A stretch of 64,000 bases of DNA from Marinicella meishanensis (GCF_019931145.1 NZ_JAIOUV010000008.1:1-64000), one strand, 5' to 3'. Shown: positions 53,551-62,500, numbered from the stretch's first letter. Notes: a model not told the origin generated them from the letters alone. Program-made: numbers and translations.

Positions 53551-54648
53551 ATGGATCTTAAAAATCTTGATCAATTGCGCCGCAAACTGGATGAAATCGA
53601 TGGTCAAATTATAGCGCTGATTGCTGAACGTCAGTTTAATGTCGAACAAATCGGAAACGTGAAATTGGACACAAATTCACCGACCCGAGATTACCAAAGG
53701 GAAAAACAGGTCATCGACAAAGTCAGGCACCACGCCACTGAGCATGGCCTGGATCCGGAGATCGCGCAACAAATTTTCGAGCTGGTGATTGAAACCTCTT
53801 TGAGCAAACAAGAGATTCAGAAAGTCAAAAAATCCACCTACGGCAGCAACAAATCGGCCCTGATCATTGGCGGTAACGGCAAAATGGGCCAATGGTTTGC
53901 CCACTTCTTGCGCTCACAGGACTTTGATGTATTCATCAATGATCTGGCGCCCTTGAGTGATCAACAAAATTTCGTGGCCGACATCGGTGCCATTGAGTTG
54001 AACCACGATTACATCATCATTGCCACCCCGATTCAGAAGAGTGCCGAGATCATCCAACAATTGTGCCAGCTCAAACCCCAAGGCATTGTGCTCGACATCA
54101 GCTCCATCAAGAGTCCTTTGCGCCTGCCTTTGCGGCAGCTGGCCGACACCGGTTGTCAGGTGGTGTCGATTCATCCCATGTTTGGTCCCGACATCCAACT
54201 GCTGTCTGGCAAGCACGTGATATTCATCGACTTGGGCAATGAAGAAGCGGTCAATCAGGTCAAACAGCTGTTTCAACCGACCATGGCAGAACGGATCGAC
54301 ATGAAGTTTGAAGATCATGACCGCCTCATTGCTTATGTGCTTGGTTTGTCGCATGTGCTCAACATTGCCTTCATGACGGTCCTGAGTGAATCAGGGGAAG
54401 CCGCGGAACTGCTGGCGCGGCTGTCCAGTACCACCTTCGATGCGCAGTTGGGGATCGCCAGTAACGTGGTCAATGAAAATCCCAAGCTGTATTATGAAAT
54501 TCAAAAATTGAATCATTACAGCCCAACCACCCTCAATGCCTTGTCCGATGCGGTGCAAAGAATCATGCAACTGATCCATCAAGACAACCAAGGTGCTTTC
54601 ATCAACATCATGACCCAAGCCAAGAACTACATGAATCAAAGGTCGTGA
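53551..54648 (+). CDS. tyrA: Bifunctional chorismate mutase/prephenate dehydrogenase (T-protein)
   Basis: 365 residues. An AroQ-type chorismate mutase helical domain (about 1-90: L-R-R-K-L-D-E-I-D, R-E-K-Q-V-I) is fused to an NAD-dependent prephenate dehydrogenase (I-I-G-G-N-G-K-M-G-Q-W-F, S-I-H-P-M-F-G-P). It makes 4-hydroxyphenylpyruvate from chorismate for tyrosine synthesis. The fusion is the gammaproteobacterial TyrA form. No ribosome site lies before ATG 53551, so expression may rely on a leaderless or weak-site mode. Its start is 80 bases from the divergent CsgG-like start. Confidence 0.96.
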   Translation: MDLKNLDQLRRKLDEIDGQIIALIAERQFNVEQIGNVKLDTNSPTRDYQREKQVIDKVRHHATEHGLDPEIAQQIFELVIETSLSKQEIQKVKKSTYGSNKSALIIGGNGKMGQWFAHFLRSQDFDVFINDLAPLSDQQNFVADIGAIELNHDYIIIATPIQKSAEIIQQLCQLKPQGIVLDISSIKSPLRLPLRQLADTGCQVVSIHPMFGPDIQLLSGKHVIFIDLGNEEAVNQVKQLFQPTMAERIDMKFEDHDRLIAYVLGLSHVLNIAFMTVLSESGEAAELLARLSSTTFDAQLGIASNVVNENPKLYYEIQKLNHYSPTTLNALSDAVQRIMQLIHQDNQGAFINIMTQAKNYMNQRS

Positions 54649-54803
54649 TGTTGCCAAGCTCATACCCCATTAACGCAGATCTTCGCCCAGGGTTACACCC
54701 AGAACAAAAAACATGACCTTTGTCCATTGATTGACCAGGGCTGTGATACCATATTAATGGGGTGATCCCTGAAGAGACTGTTCACGGGTGCGGGGTGAAT
54801 CAC

Positions 54804-54833
54804 TTGAGGATTTTGCCCATAAATTGTTATAAT
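54804..54833 (+). promoter_or_regulatory. Sigma-70-like promoter of the Bax-inhibitor operon
   Basis: TTGAGG (54804-54809), an 18-base spacer and a perfect TATAAT (54828-54833), giving a leader of about 32 bases with TGAGGA before the ATG. Confidence 0.7.
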
Positions 54834-54871
54834 CATAGACCCACAACATTCATTTAACTGAGGAACAAAAT

Positions 54872-55648
54872 ATGAATTTTAAAGACATGAAATCATCCAA
54901 TCCGGCGATGGCACAAATGGAACAACAGGCCATGAGCTTGGGACCCGTGGATGAGTTTATCGTTGACGACTCACAACGCATGACCGTTAACGGCACCATT
55001 AATAAAACCGGCATTTTACTGGCCATTGTGGTGGCGGTGAGCGCCTTTTCCTGGAACACCATCCTGACCAACCCATCATTGGGTTATGGCTTGGCCATCA
55101 CCGGCGTCATTGGCGCCTTGATCGCCAGCTTGGTGGTCTCTTTCAAACCCCACACAGCCCCCATCGGTGCGCCGATTGTGGCCGCTTTGGAGGGCTTGTT
55201 TGTCGGCGCCATTTCAGCGGTGTTTGAAATGCGTTTTCCTGGCTTGGTGGTGCAAGCCCTGGGCTTGACCTTGGCGGTGATGTTCGCCATGCTGTTTTGT
55301 TACCGCACCGGCATCATCAAAGTCACCGGCACCTTCAAAAAAATCATGACATTCGCCATTCTGGGCATCATGGTGTTTTATGTGGTCAGCTTCATAGCCA
55401 GTTTCTTCGGCGCCGCACCCAGCTACTTCGAGATCGGCAACAACAGCCTGTTCAACATTGGTTTGAACCTGGTGATTGTGGGCATCGCGGCTTTGAGCCT
55501 GGTGCTTGATTTCGATTTCATTGAGCGCGCCTCGGAGCAAAACACGCCCAAATACATGGAGTGGTACGGCGCCTTCGGTTTGATGGTCACCTTGGTGTGG
55601 CTGTACATCGAACTGTTGCGTTTGTTGGCCCGCTTCCAAAACGACTGA
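54872..55648 (+). CDS. Bax inhibitor-1/YccA family membrane protein
   Basis: 258 residues. After a short charged N-terminus there are seven predicted membrane helices (the first, about residues 49-68, is K-T-G-I-L-L-A-I-V-V-A-V-S-A-F). This is the topology of the BaxI_1 group, a subclass of the Bax-inhibitor superfamily with a longer N-terminus than YbhL/YccA. In bacteria these proteins are thought to influence calcium leak or membrane protease activity, but their role is unsettled. A clear promoter lies upstream. The GNAT gene starts seven bases after its stop, and that gene overlaps the Cys-rich lipoprotein, so the three are one operon. Confidence 0.9.
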   Translation: MNFKDMKSSNPAMAQMEQQAMSLGPVDEFIVDDSQRMTVNGTINKTGILLAIVVAVSAFSWNTILTNPSLGYGLAITGVIGALIASLVVSFKPHTAPIGAPIVAALEGLFVGAISAVFEMRFPGLVVQALGLTLAVMFAMLFCYRTGIIKVTGTFKKIMTFAILGIMVFYVVSFIASFFGAAPSYFEIGNNSLFNIGLNLVIVGIAALSLVLDFDFIERASEQNTPKYMEWYGAFGLMVTLVWLYIELLRLLARFQND

Positions 55649-55655
55649 TCTGGCG

Positions 55656-56138
55656 ATGACCGTCGAAATCGTTCAAGTTGATTACAGCAACCCCCAACAT
55701 GCCCATCACATGATTGAGCTGTTGGACTGTTACGCCACCGACCCCATGGGCGGTGGCGTCGCCTTGAGCGATTTCACCGCACAAAACCTGGTGCCAGAAC
55801 TGGCCAAGCGCAACGACGCCTTCAGCCTGATCGCTTATGTGGATGGCCAACCAGCCGGTTTGACCAATTGTTTTGAAGGCTTTTCCACCTTTGCCTGTCG
55901 GCCGTTGATCAACATCCATGACGTGGTGGTGGCCAGTGAGTACCGGCGCATGGGCATCAGCCGCAAAATGTTTGACCGGGTGGAACAAATCGCCAACCAC
56001 AAGGGCTGCTGTAAACTCACTTTGGAAGTGTTGGAAGGCAATTCCATCGCCCAATCGGCCTATGAGAAATATGGTTTTGAGCAATATAAACTGGACGACC
56101 AGAATGGTGCGGCCATGTTTTGGGAAAAGAAATTATGA
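55656..56138 (+). CDS. GNAT family N-acetyltransferase
   Basis: 160 residues. Acetyl-CoA binding segment V-V-V-A-S-E-Y-R-R-M-G-I-S-R-K-M (a variant R/Q-x-x-G-x-G/A motif), the helix K-M-F-D-R-V-E-Q-I-A and the C-terminal N-S-I-A-Q-S-A-Y-E-K-Y-G-F-E are typical of GNAT acetyltransferases. The acceptor substrate cannot be inferred. The stop overlaps the start of the Cys-rich lipoprotein gene by four bases (ATGA). Confidence 0.88.
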   Translation: MTVEIVQVDYSNPQHAHHMIELLDCYATDPMGGGVALSDFTAQNLVPELAKRNDAFSLIAYVDGQPAGLTNCFEGFSTFACRPLINIHDVVVASEYRRMGISRKMFDRVEQIANHKGCCKLTLEVLEGNSIAQSAYEKYGFEQYKLDDQNGAAMFWEKKL

Positions 56139-56599
56139 AACAATGGACCCTTTGGGCCAGCTTGTTGCTGTTGACCGCTTGTCAACAACCGGCGGCCGAT
56201 AAAACCACCACCAATAACGACTCCGTCACCGCTACCCCAAACACCAAACCCTGCACCAAAGACTTGAAAGTCTGTCCAGACGGGCAATCCGTGGGCCGTG
56301 ATGGGGCCAATAATTGTGAGTTTTTTGCCTGCCCAGAACCCTTGAAGGTCACGGCCTGTCCAGAAGACATGAAACAATGTCCAGATGGCAGCTTCGTCTA
56401 TCGGGACCAAAGCGCCCAATGCGAATTCGCTCCTTGCCCGGCCACCCAACCAGCCGGCAACAAACCTGAAGGCATCAAAAACGATCCGCCAATGATGTGC
56501 ACCCAGGATGTCAAACAATGCCCTGACGGGACTTACGTCGGTCGTGACCCTTACAAAAACTGCGTGTTCAAACCCTGTCCCACCAAAGGCACCGAATAA
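56135..56599 (+). CDS. Lipoprotein with three Cys-rich repeats
   Basis: 154 residues. The lipobox L-L-T-A-C ends at Cys16. Three repeats of about 29 residues follow with the pattern C-x3-D-[LMV]-K-x-C-P-D-G-x-x-V-x-R-D-x4-[CN]-x..C-x-F-x-x-C-P; every unit has four Cys. The regular Cys spacing suggests small disulfide-stabilised modules, but I do not recognise the family. The start is the ATG at 56135, which overlaps the GNAT stop; a longer frame begins five codons earlier without benefit. It is the last gene of the Bax-inhibitor/GNAT operon. No terminator was seen before the convergent rnd gene. Confidence 0.8.
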   Translation: MKQWTLWASLLLLTACQQPAADKTTTNNDSVTATPNTKPCTKDLKVCPDGQSVGRDGANNCEFFACPEPLKVTACPEDMKQCPDGSFVYRDQSAQCEFAPCPATQPAGNKPEGIKNDPPMMCTQDVKQCPDGTYVGRDPYKNCVFKPCPTKGTE

Positions 56600-56650
56600 A
56601 TCCGCTGTCACAGTTGGCCATCAAGGCTCGTTTTCAGGATTTTTTTAGGC

Positions 56651-57706
56651 TTATTGAATGGCTTGCCAGGTTGGTAAATCGGCCAGCTCCTTGCCTTCGA
56701 AGGCCAATTTTTTCAAGTCTTTGATGTTGACGATCAGTGAGGGTTCAATGCCCAAACGGTCAGTCACTTGTCCCAGCCTTTGTTTCATGGCATTGAAATG
56801 GACCCCCTGGGATTTGTTTAACTTAACCGGGGTGGGCAGCGGCGGTAAATTCAGGCCATCCTGATTGGACATCGCTTGTATGAGGCTGCGGCCATTGAGT
56901 TTGATGAATTTGGGGTGTAAGCCCAAGCGAAACAGGTCTTCAAATTGCTGCGCCTGTTTGATCACCGCGATCATTTGTTGGGGGTTCAAGATCCAATTGC
57001 GCGGTTTGTTGCGCCGTTGGGCCAATTGGTCACGCCAATGCAAGATGCCCCACAACTGTTGTTGTTGGCGGTGATTCAAGCGTTCCGACTTGACCAGTTT
57101 TTGGTGCTGTTTTTCCAGGTAACTGTCTTGACCCAGTTGGTCCAACAATTGTTGCATCAGCACCGCAAACAAACCTTCCATCCCCCGTTCTTGCATGGTT
57201 TCGCTCAAGCGGGTTTTGAATTCATCCAAATAAATGATGTCTTCCACCGCATATTGCAACTGTTGATCACTCAAGGGCCGGGCCAACCAATCAGATCGGC
57301 TCATGGCTTTGTCCAACTCCACCCCCATCATGTCCTGTACCAGATTCAAGTATGAGGTGTGCAAAGCATGGCCACACAAGGCCGCTGCCACCTGGGTATC
57401 ATACACCCGTTGGGGTTTGACGCGGGTCACTTGATGCCACAACTCCAAATCTTCAGAACCGGCATGCAGCACCAGCCCTTGGATGGCCGACAACACCGTT
57501 TCGGCCACTTTGGGTATGGCAATGTCCACCAAATAAATCACCCCTTGACAGCTGATTTGCAACAACGCCGGGTTCAAATAAAAGGTGCGGCTGCGTTCAA
57601 ACTCCGTGTCCACGGCATAATCACTGTCAGGGCTTAATTTTGCCACCAAATTTAGTGCCGCATCGGGCTCATCTATCCAAACAAAATTTGCTAAAATCTT
57701 GGACAT
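56651..57706 (-). CDS. rnd: Ribonuclease D
   Basis: 351 residues from ATG 57706. A 3'-5' exoribonuclease that trims tRNA precursors. The DEDDy active site is visible: D33-T-E35 in A-V-D-T-E-F, the S-E-D-L-E-L-W segment (ExoII) and Y-A-V-E-D (ExoIII). A helical HRDC region (about residues 205-285) follows. An alternative ATG six codons upstream (57724) has AGG too close to be a good ribosome site. The gene diverges from the 5'-nucleotidase gene with the two start codons overlapping on a shared CATG. Confidence 0.92.
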   Translation of the reverse strand: MSKILANFVWIDEPDAALNLVAKLSPDSDYAVDTEFERSRTFYLNPALLQISCQGVIYLVDIAIPKVAETVLSAIQGLVLHAGSEDLELWHQVTRVKPQRVYDTQVAAALCGHALHTSYLNLVQDMMGVELDKAMSRSDWLARPLSDQQLQYAVEDIIYLDEFKTRLSETMQERGMEGLFAVLMQQLLDQLGQDSYLEKQHQKLVKSERLNHRQQQQLWGILHWRDQLAQRRNKPRNWILNPQQMIAVIKQAQQFEDLFRLGLHPKFIKLNGRSLIQAMSNQDGLNLPPLPTPVKLNKSQGVHFNAMKQRLGQVTDRLGIEPSLIVNIKDLKKLAFEGKELADLPTWQAIQ

Positions 57707-59318
57707 GTACTCACGTTCCTTCATCTACCTATTGGTTCTCATTGTATGTTCTGCTTGCCAACATGCAACAAAAAAACCCTCCGCAGCCACCCCCAAAACA
57801 ACCACTTTGGTGGTCATGTCCATCAATGACGTGTACCGCATTGCTGGCATCGACAACGGTGACACCGGTGGATTGGCCCGGGTTCGCGCCCTGCGCCAAC
57901 AACTGGAGCAGCGCTATGACCACGTGTTGTTTTTGCATGCCGGTGATTTTTTACACCCCTCATTCATCAGCAAACAGGATGATGGTGTGGCCATGATCCA
58001 AACCTTGAACCGCATGGATGGCGCCGCTGGTGAATTTGATCCGCACATGGTGGTGACCTGGGGTAACCATGAATTCGACAAGGGCCGCATGCGGCATGTG
58101 GACCTGATGAATGGCCTGTTGGACCAATCTGAATTCATCTGGCTGGGCAGCAACATCCAATGGCAAGCCAACAGCCTCCGATCCGAGCGCATGAGCCGCA
58201 GCCTGTTGCTGCCTTTTGGCGACCTGACGGTGGGCTTGTTCTCCCACACCACCGACATCGCCCACCCAGAATACATCGAGTCCTTCGGTGATTTCCAAAG
58301 CACCGCTGAGCTTTATGTGCCGCAATTGCGGGCCCAAGGTGCCGACCTGGTGATTGGCCTGACCCATCAATGGTTGCCCGATGATCTGGCGATGATGCGA
58401 TTGCCAGAAGTCGTCAGGCCCGATGTGATTTTTGGTGGCCATGAACATTATGTCCAAACCGAACAAATGGGCGGCCGTTGGATCCTCAAAGCCGACGCCG
58501 ATGCCGCCTCGGCCATTGTGGCAGAAATCACCATCGGCGACGACTTCCAAGTGACGCCTCAAGTGGTGGCATTGGATAAAAGCTTCACCCCAGACCCAAC
58601 CGTCTTGACCTTTACCCAAGCACTGAGTGATGCCAACGATTTGCGCTATTGTCAGGAACGCCAAATGGCCCCCGATTGTCTGGCCGAGGTGTTGAGTTTC
58701 ACCCACCGCAAACTGATGGCCGAAGAAACCGAAATCAGGCGTTTTGAAACCAATTTGGGCAACTTATTGGCTGACATGGTGAACGGTCATTTTCAAGCCT
58801 GTCAGGCCGATGTGGTGTTGTTGAATTCGGGCTCAATCCGTTTGAATCAAAACATCCCGGCTGGTTCCAACCTCACGGTCAAGCATTTGGAGGAAATGTT
58901 TCCTTACCCCAGTGATTTGCGATTGATTGAATTTGACCGCAGCCTGCTGCCCCAGATCTTGGCTCACAGCATATCCAGCTGGACCGCCAATGGTCACTGG
59001 CTGCAAGTGTCGGGCTTGGCCTTCATACACGATCCCGAGCAAGGCACAGTGGGGCACATTCACCTCACTGGCGAACATGATGCAGAACACGAGCACAGTC
59101 AAGGCAGCATCCGTGCTGTGGTGCCCCATTACCTGATTTCTGCACACACCGACCACGATGGTTACACCATGATCGATGAAAGCATGCAAGTGGCTTGCGA
59201 AGCCAACGGGGCAGAAATCAAAGACCTGTTCAAAACGTTGCTGCAAGCTTCCCCGGAAGGCATCGATGAGCAACGCGACTTCAGAATTTGCAACACCATG
59301 CGGGACCCATGCCGCTGA
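57705..59318 (+). CDS. 5'-nucleotidase/UDP-sugar hydrolase family lipoprotein
   Basis: 537 residues. The lipobox V-C-S-A-C ends at Cys18. N-terminal metallophosphatase motifs are S-I-N-D-V-Y, H-A-G-D-F, T-W-G-N-H-E-F-D and G-G-H-E-H. The C-terminal 5'-nucleotidase domain has the family N-S-G-S-I-R substrate-binding motif (the UshA subfamily often has N-G-G-x-R). It would cleave nucleotides or related phosphate esters in the periplasm. The ATG at 57705 is the first base pair after TTGG and lies inside the start region of rnd. The end overlaps the SUMF1-domain gene by ten bases, so the two are coupled. Confidence 0.88.
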   Translation: MYSRSFIYLLVLIVCSACQHATKKPSAATPKTTTLVVMSINDVYRIAGIDNGDTGGLARVRALRQQLEQRYDHVLFLHAGDFLHPSFISKQDDGVAMIQTLNRMDGAAGEFDPHMVVTWGNHEFDKGRMRHVDLMNGLLDQSEFIWLGSNIQWQANSLRSERMSRSLLLPFGDLTVGLFSHTTDIAHPEYIESFGDFQSTAELYVPQLRAQGADLVIGLTHQWLPDDLAMMRLPEVVRPDVIFGGHEHYVQTEQMGGRWILKADADAASAIVAEITIGDDFQVTPQVVALDKSFTPDPTVLTFTQALSDANDLRYCQERQMAPDCLAEVLSFTHRKLMAEETEIRRFETNLGNLLADMVNGHFQACQADVVLLNSGSIRLNQNIPAGSNLTVKHLEEMFPYPSDLRLIEFDRSLLPQILAHSISSWTANGHWLQVSGLAFIHDPEQGTVGHIHLTGEHDAEHEHSQGSIRAVVPHYLISAHTDHDGYTMIDESMQVACEANGAEIKDLFKTLLQASPEGIDEQRDFRICNTMRDPCR

Positions 59319-61198
59319 TCAGCTTCAAAGAAACCACCATGTTGCTGCTGGGCTGTGTGCTGGTCTACAGCCTGTATTACTTGCGGACCCATGACCAAAT
59401 ATTTGGCCCACCCACCCTGGGCGCTACCAGCAACCCCATCCCCGCCACCCAACAGCCCAGTCAATTGCCACAGGATGACCCCAAAGTGCTGCCCACCGCG
59501 GTGCTGGAACAGGTCGAAATTCCTGATTGGCTGAGCAACAAAGCCGACTTTGACCTGGGCAATTTAACCATCGATGATTTGTTGGAACTGGCCCGCTTAT
59601 CCCATGAGCAAGACCACGATTTTTTTCCTGACAATCAGAACACCTTGTTTTATTTGCTCAAGGCCAAAGAATTGGGCGTGGAAGACACCGCCATTGAGGA
59701 ATTGATGACCACCGTCCATGCCGCCTTGTATGATCAGGCCGAACAGGCCAGCAGGGATTATGATGCCAACTCCTTGACGGCCTTGACCGCCCGCCTGAAA
59801 ACCATTGATGAGGCTGACAGCAAAATTCCGGCCTTCACCGAACGCATCAGTGTGATCGTCACCATAAAAAGATTGGTGACTGAAATTGAAGGCCATCTGG
59901 CCGATGGCCGTTTGTATGAAGACGACCAAAAGGATGCCTTGCACACCTTGATCGTGGCGGCCAACATGGACCCCGATTATCCACCCCTGAATGACTTGAA
60001 ACAACAGGTGTTGACCGCCATCAGTGCACAAGCCTTGCGCGCCGCGCAAGAGCTGGATTTCAGTTTTGCCAACCAACAAATCGAGTGGATGCAAGAACTG
60101 GATCCCGAGCATGGCATCACCCGCCAGGCCATCACCGACATCCAAACCCAAAGACAAAACCGCTTTGCCTACCTGGACCAACAGTTTTACAGTGCCATCA
60201 ATGATTTGAATTTGGACCGCGCAGCCAATATGGTGGCGGCCTTGGCGGCGCTGGAAGTGCCGGACAACCAACTCAATGGTTATCAATCGCTGCTGGAAAA
60301 AACCCAAAACTATGGGCCACACGACATCGGCGACGAGTTCAATGACTTGTTGAACCGGGGCAACCAAACCGGTCCCACCATGGTGGTGATGCCCATGGGT
60401 GAATACTTCATGGGCAGTCAGACCGGGCCCAAGCACCAACGCCCCAGCCACCTGGTCCAAATCAACTACGGTTTCGCCGTCAGCAAGTTCGAAATCACGG
60501 TGGCCGATTTTGCCCGCTTCATTGAAGCCAGTGGTTACCAAACCACCGCCGAAAAGAACAACCGGGCGGTGATCTATGATGAACGCACCGGTCGCTTCAA
60601 AGACAAGTTCAACATCAACTGGCGCCATGACTACTTGGGCAAACTGGCCGACGGCGATTTACCGGTGATCCATGTCTCTTGGGAGGATGCCAATGCCTAT
60701 GCCAATTGGCTGAACGCCACCACCGGCAGCGCTTATCGGCTGTTGTCCGAAAGCGAGTTTGAATACCTGCTCAGCGCCAACAGCAACACCCTATACCCTT
60801 GGGGCAATGAAGAACCCACTGAAATTTGGGGCAACTTTTCCGGCGCCAAAGACAAGTTCAAGCGCAGCCGCATCCGCTGGCGTGAAGGCTTTACAGAATA
60901 TGAAGACGGTCATTGGGGGCCGGCTCCAGTTGGGTCTTTCATACAGACCTTGTTGGGCCTGTATGACCTCAGTGGCAATGTCATGGAATGGGTCGATGAT
61001 TGCTGGCATGATTCCTACACCCGTGCACCCAATGACGGCTCATCGTGGGTCAACCGGGGCTGCGAAAACCGGGTCATCCGTGGCGGCAACTGGGGCAGTG
61101 CCAATGAAGAGTACCGCATCCACCATCGGCTCAAAGCAGCGACCGACTTCACCGACCCAAGGTTGGGATTTCGGGTGGCCAAAACCCTGCGTTACTGA
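59309..61198 (+). CDS. Membrane-anchored SUMF1/formylglycine-generating-enzyme-domain protein
   Basis: 629 residues. An N-terminal membrane helix (about residues 10-26: T-M-L-L-L-G-C-V-L-V-Y-S-L) is followed by a long helical region of about 330 residues without known motifs. A C-terminal SUMF1/FGE domain starts near residue 358 (M-P-M-G-E-Y-F-M-G-S). It carries V-S-W-E-D-A-N-A-Y-A-N-W, P-W-G-N-E and G-N-V-M-E-W-V-D-D, with R-G-G-N-W and G-F-R-V-A-K near the end. The active-site Cys pair of true FGE was not found, so the domain may bind or modify something else. The start overlaps the 5'-nucleotidase stop by ten bases. Confidence 0.85.
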   Translation: MPLISFKETTMLLLGCVLVYSLYYLRTHDQIFGPPTLGATSNPIPATQQPSQLPQDDPKVLPTAVLEQVEIPDWLSNKADFDLGNLTIDDLLELARLSHEQDHDFFPDNQNTLFYLLKAKELGVEDTAIEELMTTVHAALYDQAEQASRDYDANSLTALTARLKTIDEADSKIPAFTERISVIVTIKRLVTEIEGHLADGRLYEDDQKDALHTLIVAANMDPDYPPLNDLKQQVLTAISAQALRAAQELDFSFANQQIEWMQELDPEHGITRQAITDIQTQRQNRFAYLDQQFYSAINDLNLDRAANMVAALAALEVPDNQLNGYQSLLEKTQNYGPHDIGDEFNDLLNRGNQTGPTMVVMPMGEYFMGSQTGPKHQRPSHLVQINYGFAVSKFEITVADFARFIEASGYQTTAEKNNRAVIYDERTGRFKDKFNINWRHDYLGKLADGDLPVIHVSWEDANAYANWLNATTGSAYRLLSESEFEYLLSANSNTLYPWGNEEPTEIWGNFSGAKDKFKRSRIRWREGFTEYEDGHWGPAPVGSFIQTLLGLYDLSGNVMEWVDDCWHDSYTRAPNDGSSWVNRGCENRVIRGGNWGSANEEYRIHHRLKAATDFTDPRLGFRVAKTLRY

Positions 61199-61284
61199 AC
61201 ATCCTAATCATTTATGTTCTGTTTAACAGGACGTTTGGCCCCTATCGTTCTGTTTATGCGATCACCGTGATACAGAAACTCAAA

Positions 61285-61312
61285 TTTACATTCAGCCACC
61301 TGCCCATACAAT
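61285..61312 (+). promoter_or_regulatory. Promoter of dps with a nearby palindrome
   Basis: TTTACA (61285-61290), a 16-base spacer and TACAAT (61307-61312) lie 31 bases before the dps ATG. A perfect palindrome ATCACCGTGAT sits upstream at 61261-61271 and could be an operator. Confidence 0.6.
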
Positions 61313-61343
61313 GTAAGTACTTCAAACACAAAGGAACCATTCA

Positions 61344-61811
61344 ATGAGCATTAACATTGGCATCAACCCAGAAAATCGTGGCATCATCGTCGATGGCCTG
61401 AGCCGTTTACTGGCTGATTCCTACACCCTGTACCTCAAAACGCACAACTACCATTGGAATGTGACCGGACCGATGTTCACCTCTTTGCATGCCTTGTTCG
61501 AACAACAATACACCGAGCTGGCTGCGGCCGTGGACATCATCGCCGAGCGCATCAGGGCTTTGGGCGAATTTGCCCCGGGTTCTTACCAAGCCTTCGGCCA
61601 ATTGACAGCCATCAAAGAAGAAACCGAAGTGCCAGCGGCGGAAGACATGATCAAGAATCTGTTGACCTCCCATGAGATCATCATCAAACACGCCAGACAG
61701 TTGCTGCAAACCGAGGCCATCGAGACCGATGAAGTCAGCGGTGATTTGTTGACGCAGCGCATGGAATTTCATGAAAAAAATGCCTGGATGTTGCGCGCCT
61801 TGCTGGGCTGA
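61344..61811 (+). CDS. dps: Dps-family DNA-binding/ferritin-like protein
   Basis: 155 residues. The intersubunit ferroxidase-site pattern H37-W-N-V-T-G-P and L-H49-A-L-F-E53 is present, with D64 and E68 in A-V-D-I-I-A-E-R-I; this matches the Dps family. Dps dodecamers store iron and protect DNA in starvation and oxidative stress. The N-terminal tail is short and not strongly basic, so DNA binding may be weak. AAGGA precedes the ATG. A terminator follows at once. Confidence 0.95.
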   Translation: MSINIGINPENRGIIVDGLSRLLADSYTLYLKTHNYHWNVTGPMFTSLHALFEQQYTELAAAVDIIAERIRALGEFAPGSYQAFGQLTAIKEETEVPAAEDMIKNLLTSHEIIIKHARQLLQTEAIETDEVSGDLLTQRMEFHEKNAWMLRALLG

Positions 61812-61831
61812 TCAACCTTTCTTGACGGCAC

Positions 61832-61862
61832 AAAAAACCAGCCTGGGTGGCTGGTTTTTTTT
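61832..61862. terminator. Terminator between dps and the HPF/RaiA-like gene
   Basis: AACCAGCC/GGCTGGTT stem with A-run and T-run on both sides, between convergent genes. Confidence 0.9.
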
Positions 61863-61880
61863 GTGGCTGTTGATGGGTTC

Positions 61881-62195
61881 TTAAGCTTCCCTTCTTTTCT
61901 CCACCGTTTTTCTGACCGCCCGGGTGATGCGATCAGCCGCGCCATCTATGGCGCTGTTGATGTTGTCGGCATGATGCGTCACCGCAATCGGCTTCAAGCC
62001 CCTGATGCGGGCCTCCATGGTACACCGCAAGTCATCTTCGCCCCCTTTGTGGCTGTTTTCATCGGCCAGGTAAACGGCCACTCGGGTGACCTGGTCTTTG
62101 AAGCTGTGCAACGAACTGTTGATGAGGTTTTCGACGTGTTTGGTTAACAGATCGCCGCCTTTGACGTGGTGGTCGGTGTTGACTTGAATTTGCAT
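61881..62195 (-). CDS. HPF/RaiA family ribosome-associated protein
   Basis: 104 residues. The sequence follows the short HPF/RaiA (S30EA N-terminal) fold: beta strand M-Q-I-Q-V-N-T-D, helix L-L-T-K-H-V-E-N-L-I, V-A-V-Y-L-A-D-E and a final basic helix (R-A-V-R-K-T-V-E-K-R-R). These proteins bind the 30S subunit and hibernate ribosomes in stationary phase. The sequence is divergent and the C-terminal helix is short, so ribosome binding is likely but not certain. It converges on dps, a gene with a related starvation role. Confidence 0.75.
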   Translation of the reverse strand: MQIQVNTDHHVKGGDLLTKHVENLINSSLHSFKDQVTRVAVYLADENSHKGGEDDLRCTMEARIRGLKPIAVTHHADNINSAIDGAADRITRAVRKTVEKRREA

Positions 62196-62375
62196 AAGTA
62201 CTCCTCTGTCTGGTTTGATGTTGGTATGCTGTTCTTACTGTAATACTGCGGACTGTTGGCCTGAATTCAAATGGTTTTCATGATTAATTTCAGTCCAATC
62301 GAGCAGGCGGTCAACGCATTGAACAAAAATTTAACGGATCAATCGAAATGATTGGTGGATTTGTCAAAAAATCAC

Positions 62376-62403
62376 TTGCCAAGCCGAAAAAATCTTATAT
62401 ACT
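62376..62403 (+). promoter_or_regulatory. Promoter of tRNA-Leu
   Basis: TTGCCA (62376-62381), a 16-base spacer and TATACT (62398-62403), placing transcription start near 62410, six bases before the tRNA. Confidence 0.7.
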
Positions 62404-62415
62404 TGTCATCCTCGT

Positions 62416-62500
62416 GCCGGGGTGGCGGAATTGGTAGACGCGCCGGATTCAAAATCCGGTTTCTTCGGAAGTGCGAGTTCGATTCTCGCCCTCGGCACCA
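62416..62500 (+). tRNA. tRNA-Leu, anticodon CAA
   Basis: 85 bases. Acceptor stem GCCGGGG/CCTCGGC (one G-U pair), D arm G-G-A-A-T-T-G-G-T-A-G, anticodon stem CCGGA/TCCGG around TTCAAAA with anticodon CAA (reads UUG), a class II variable arm and T arm GCGAG-TTCGATTC-CTCGC, with CCA encoded at 62498-62500. Confidence 0.97.
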
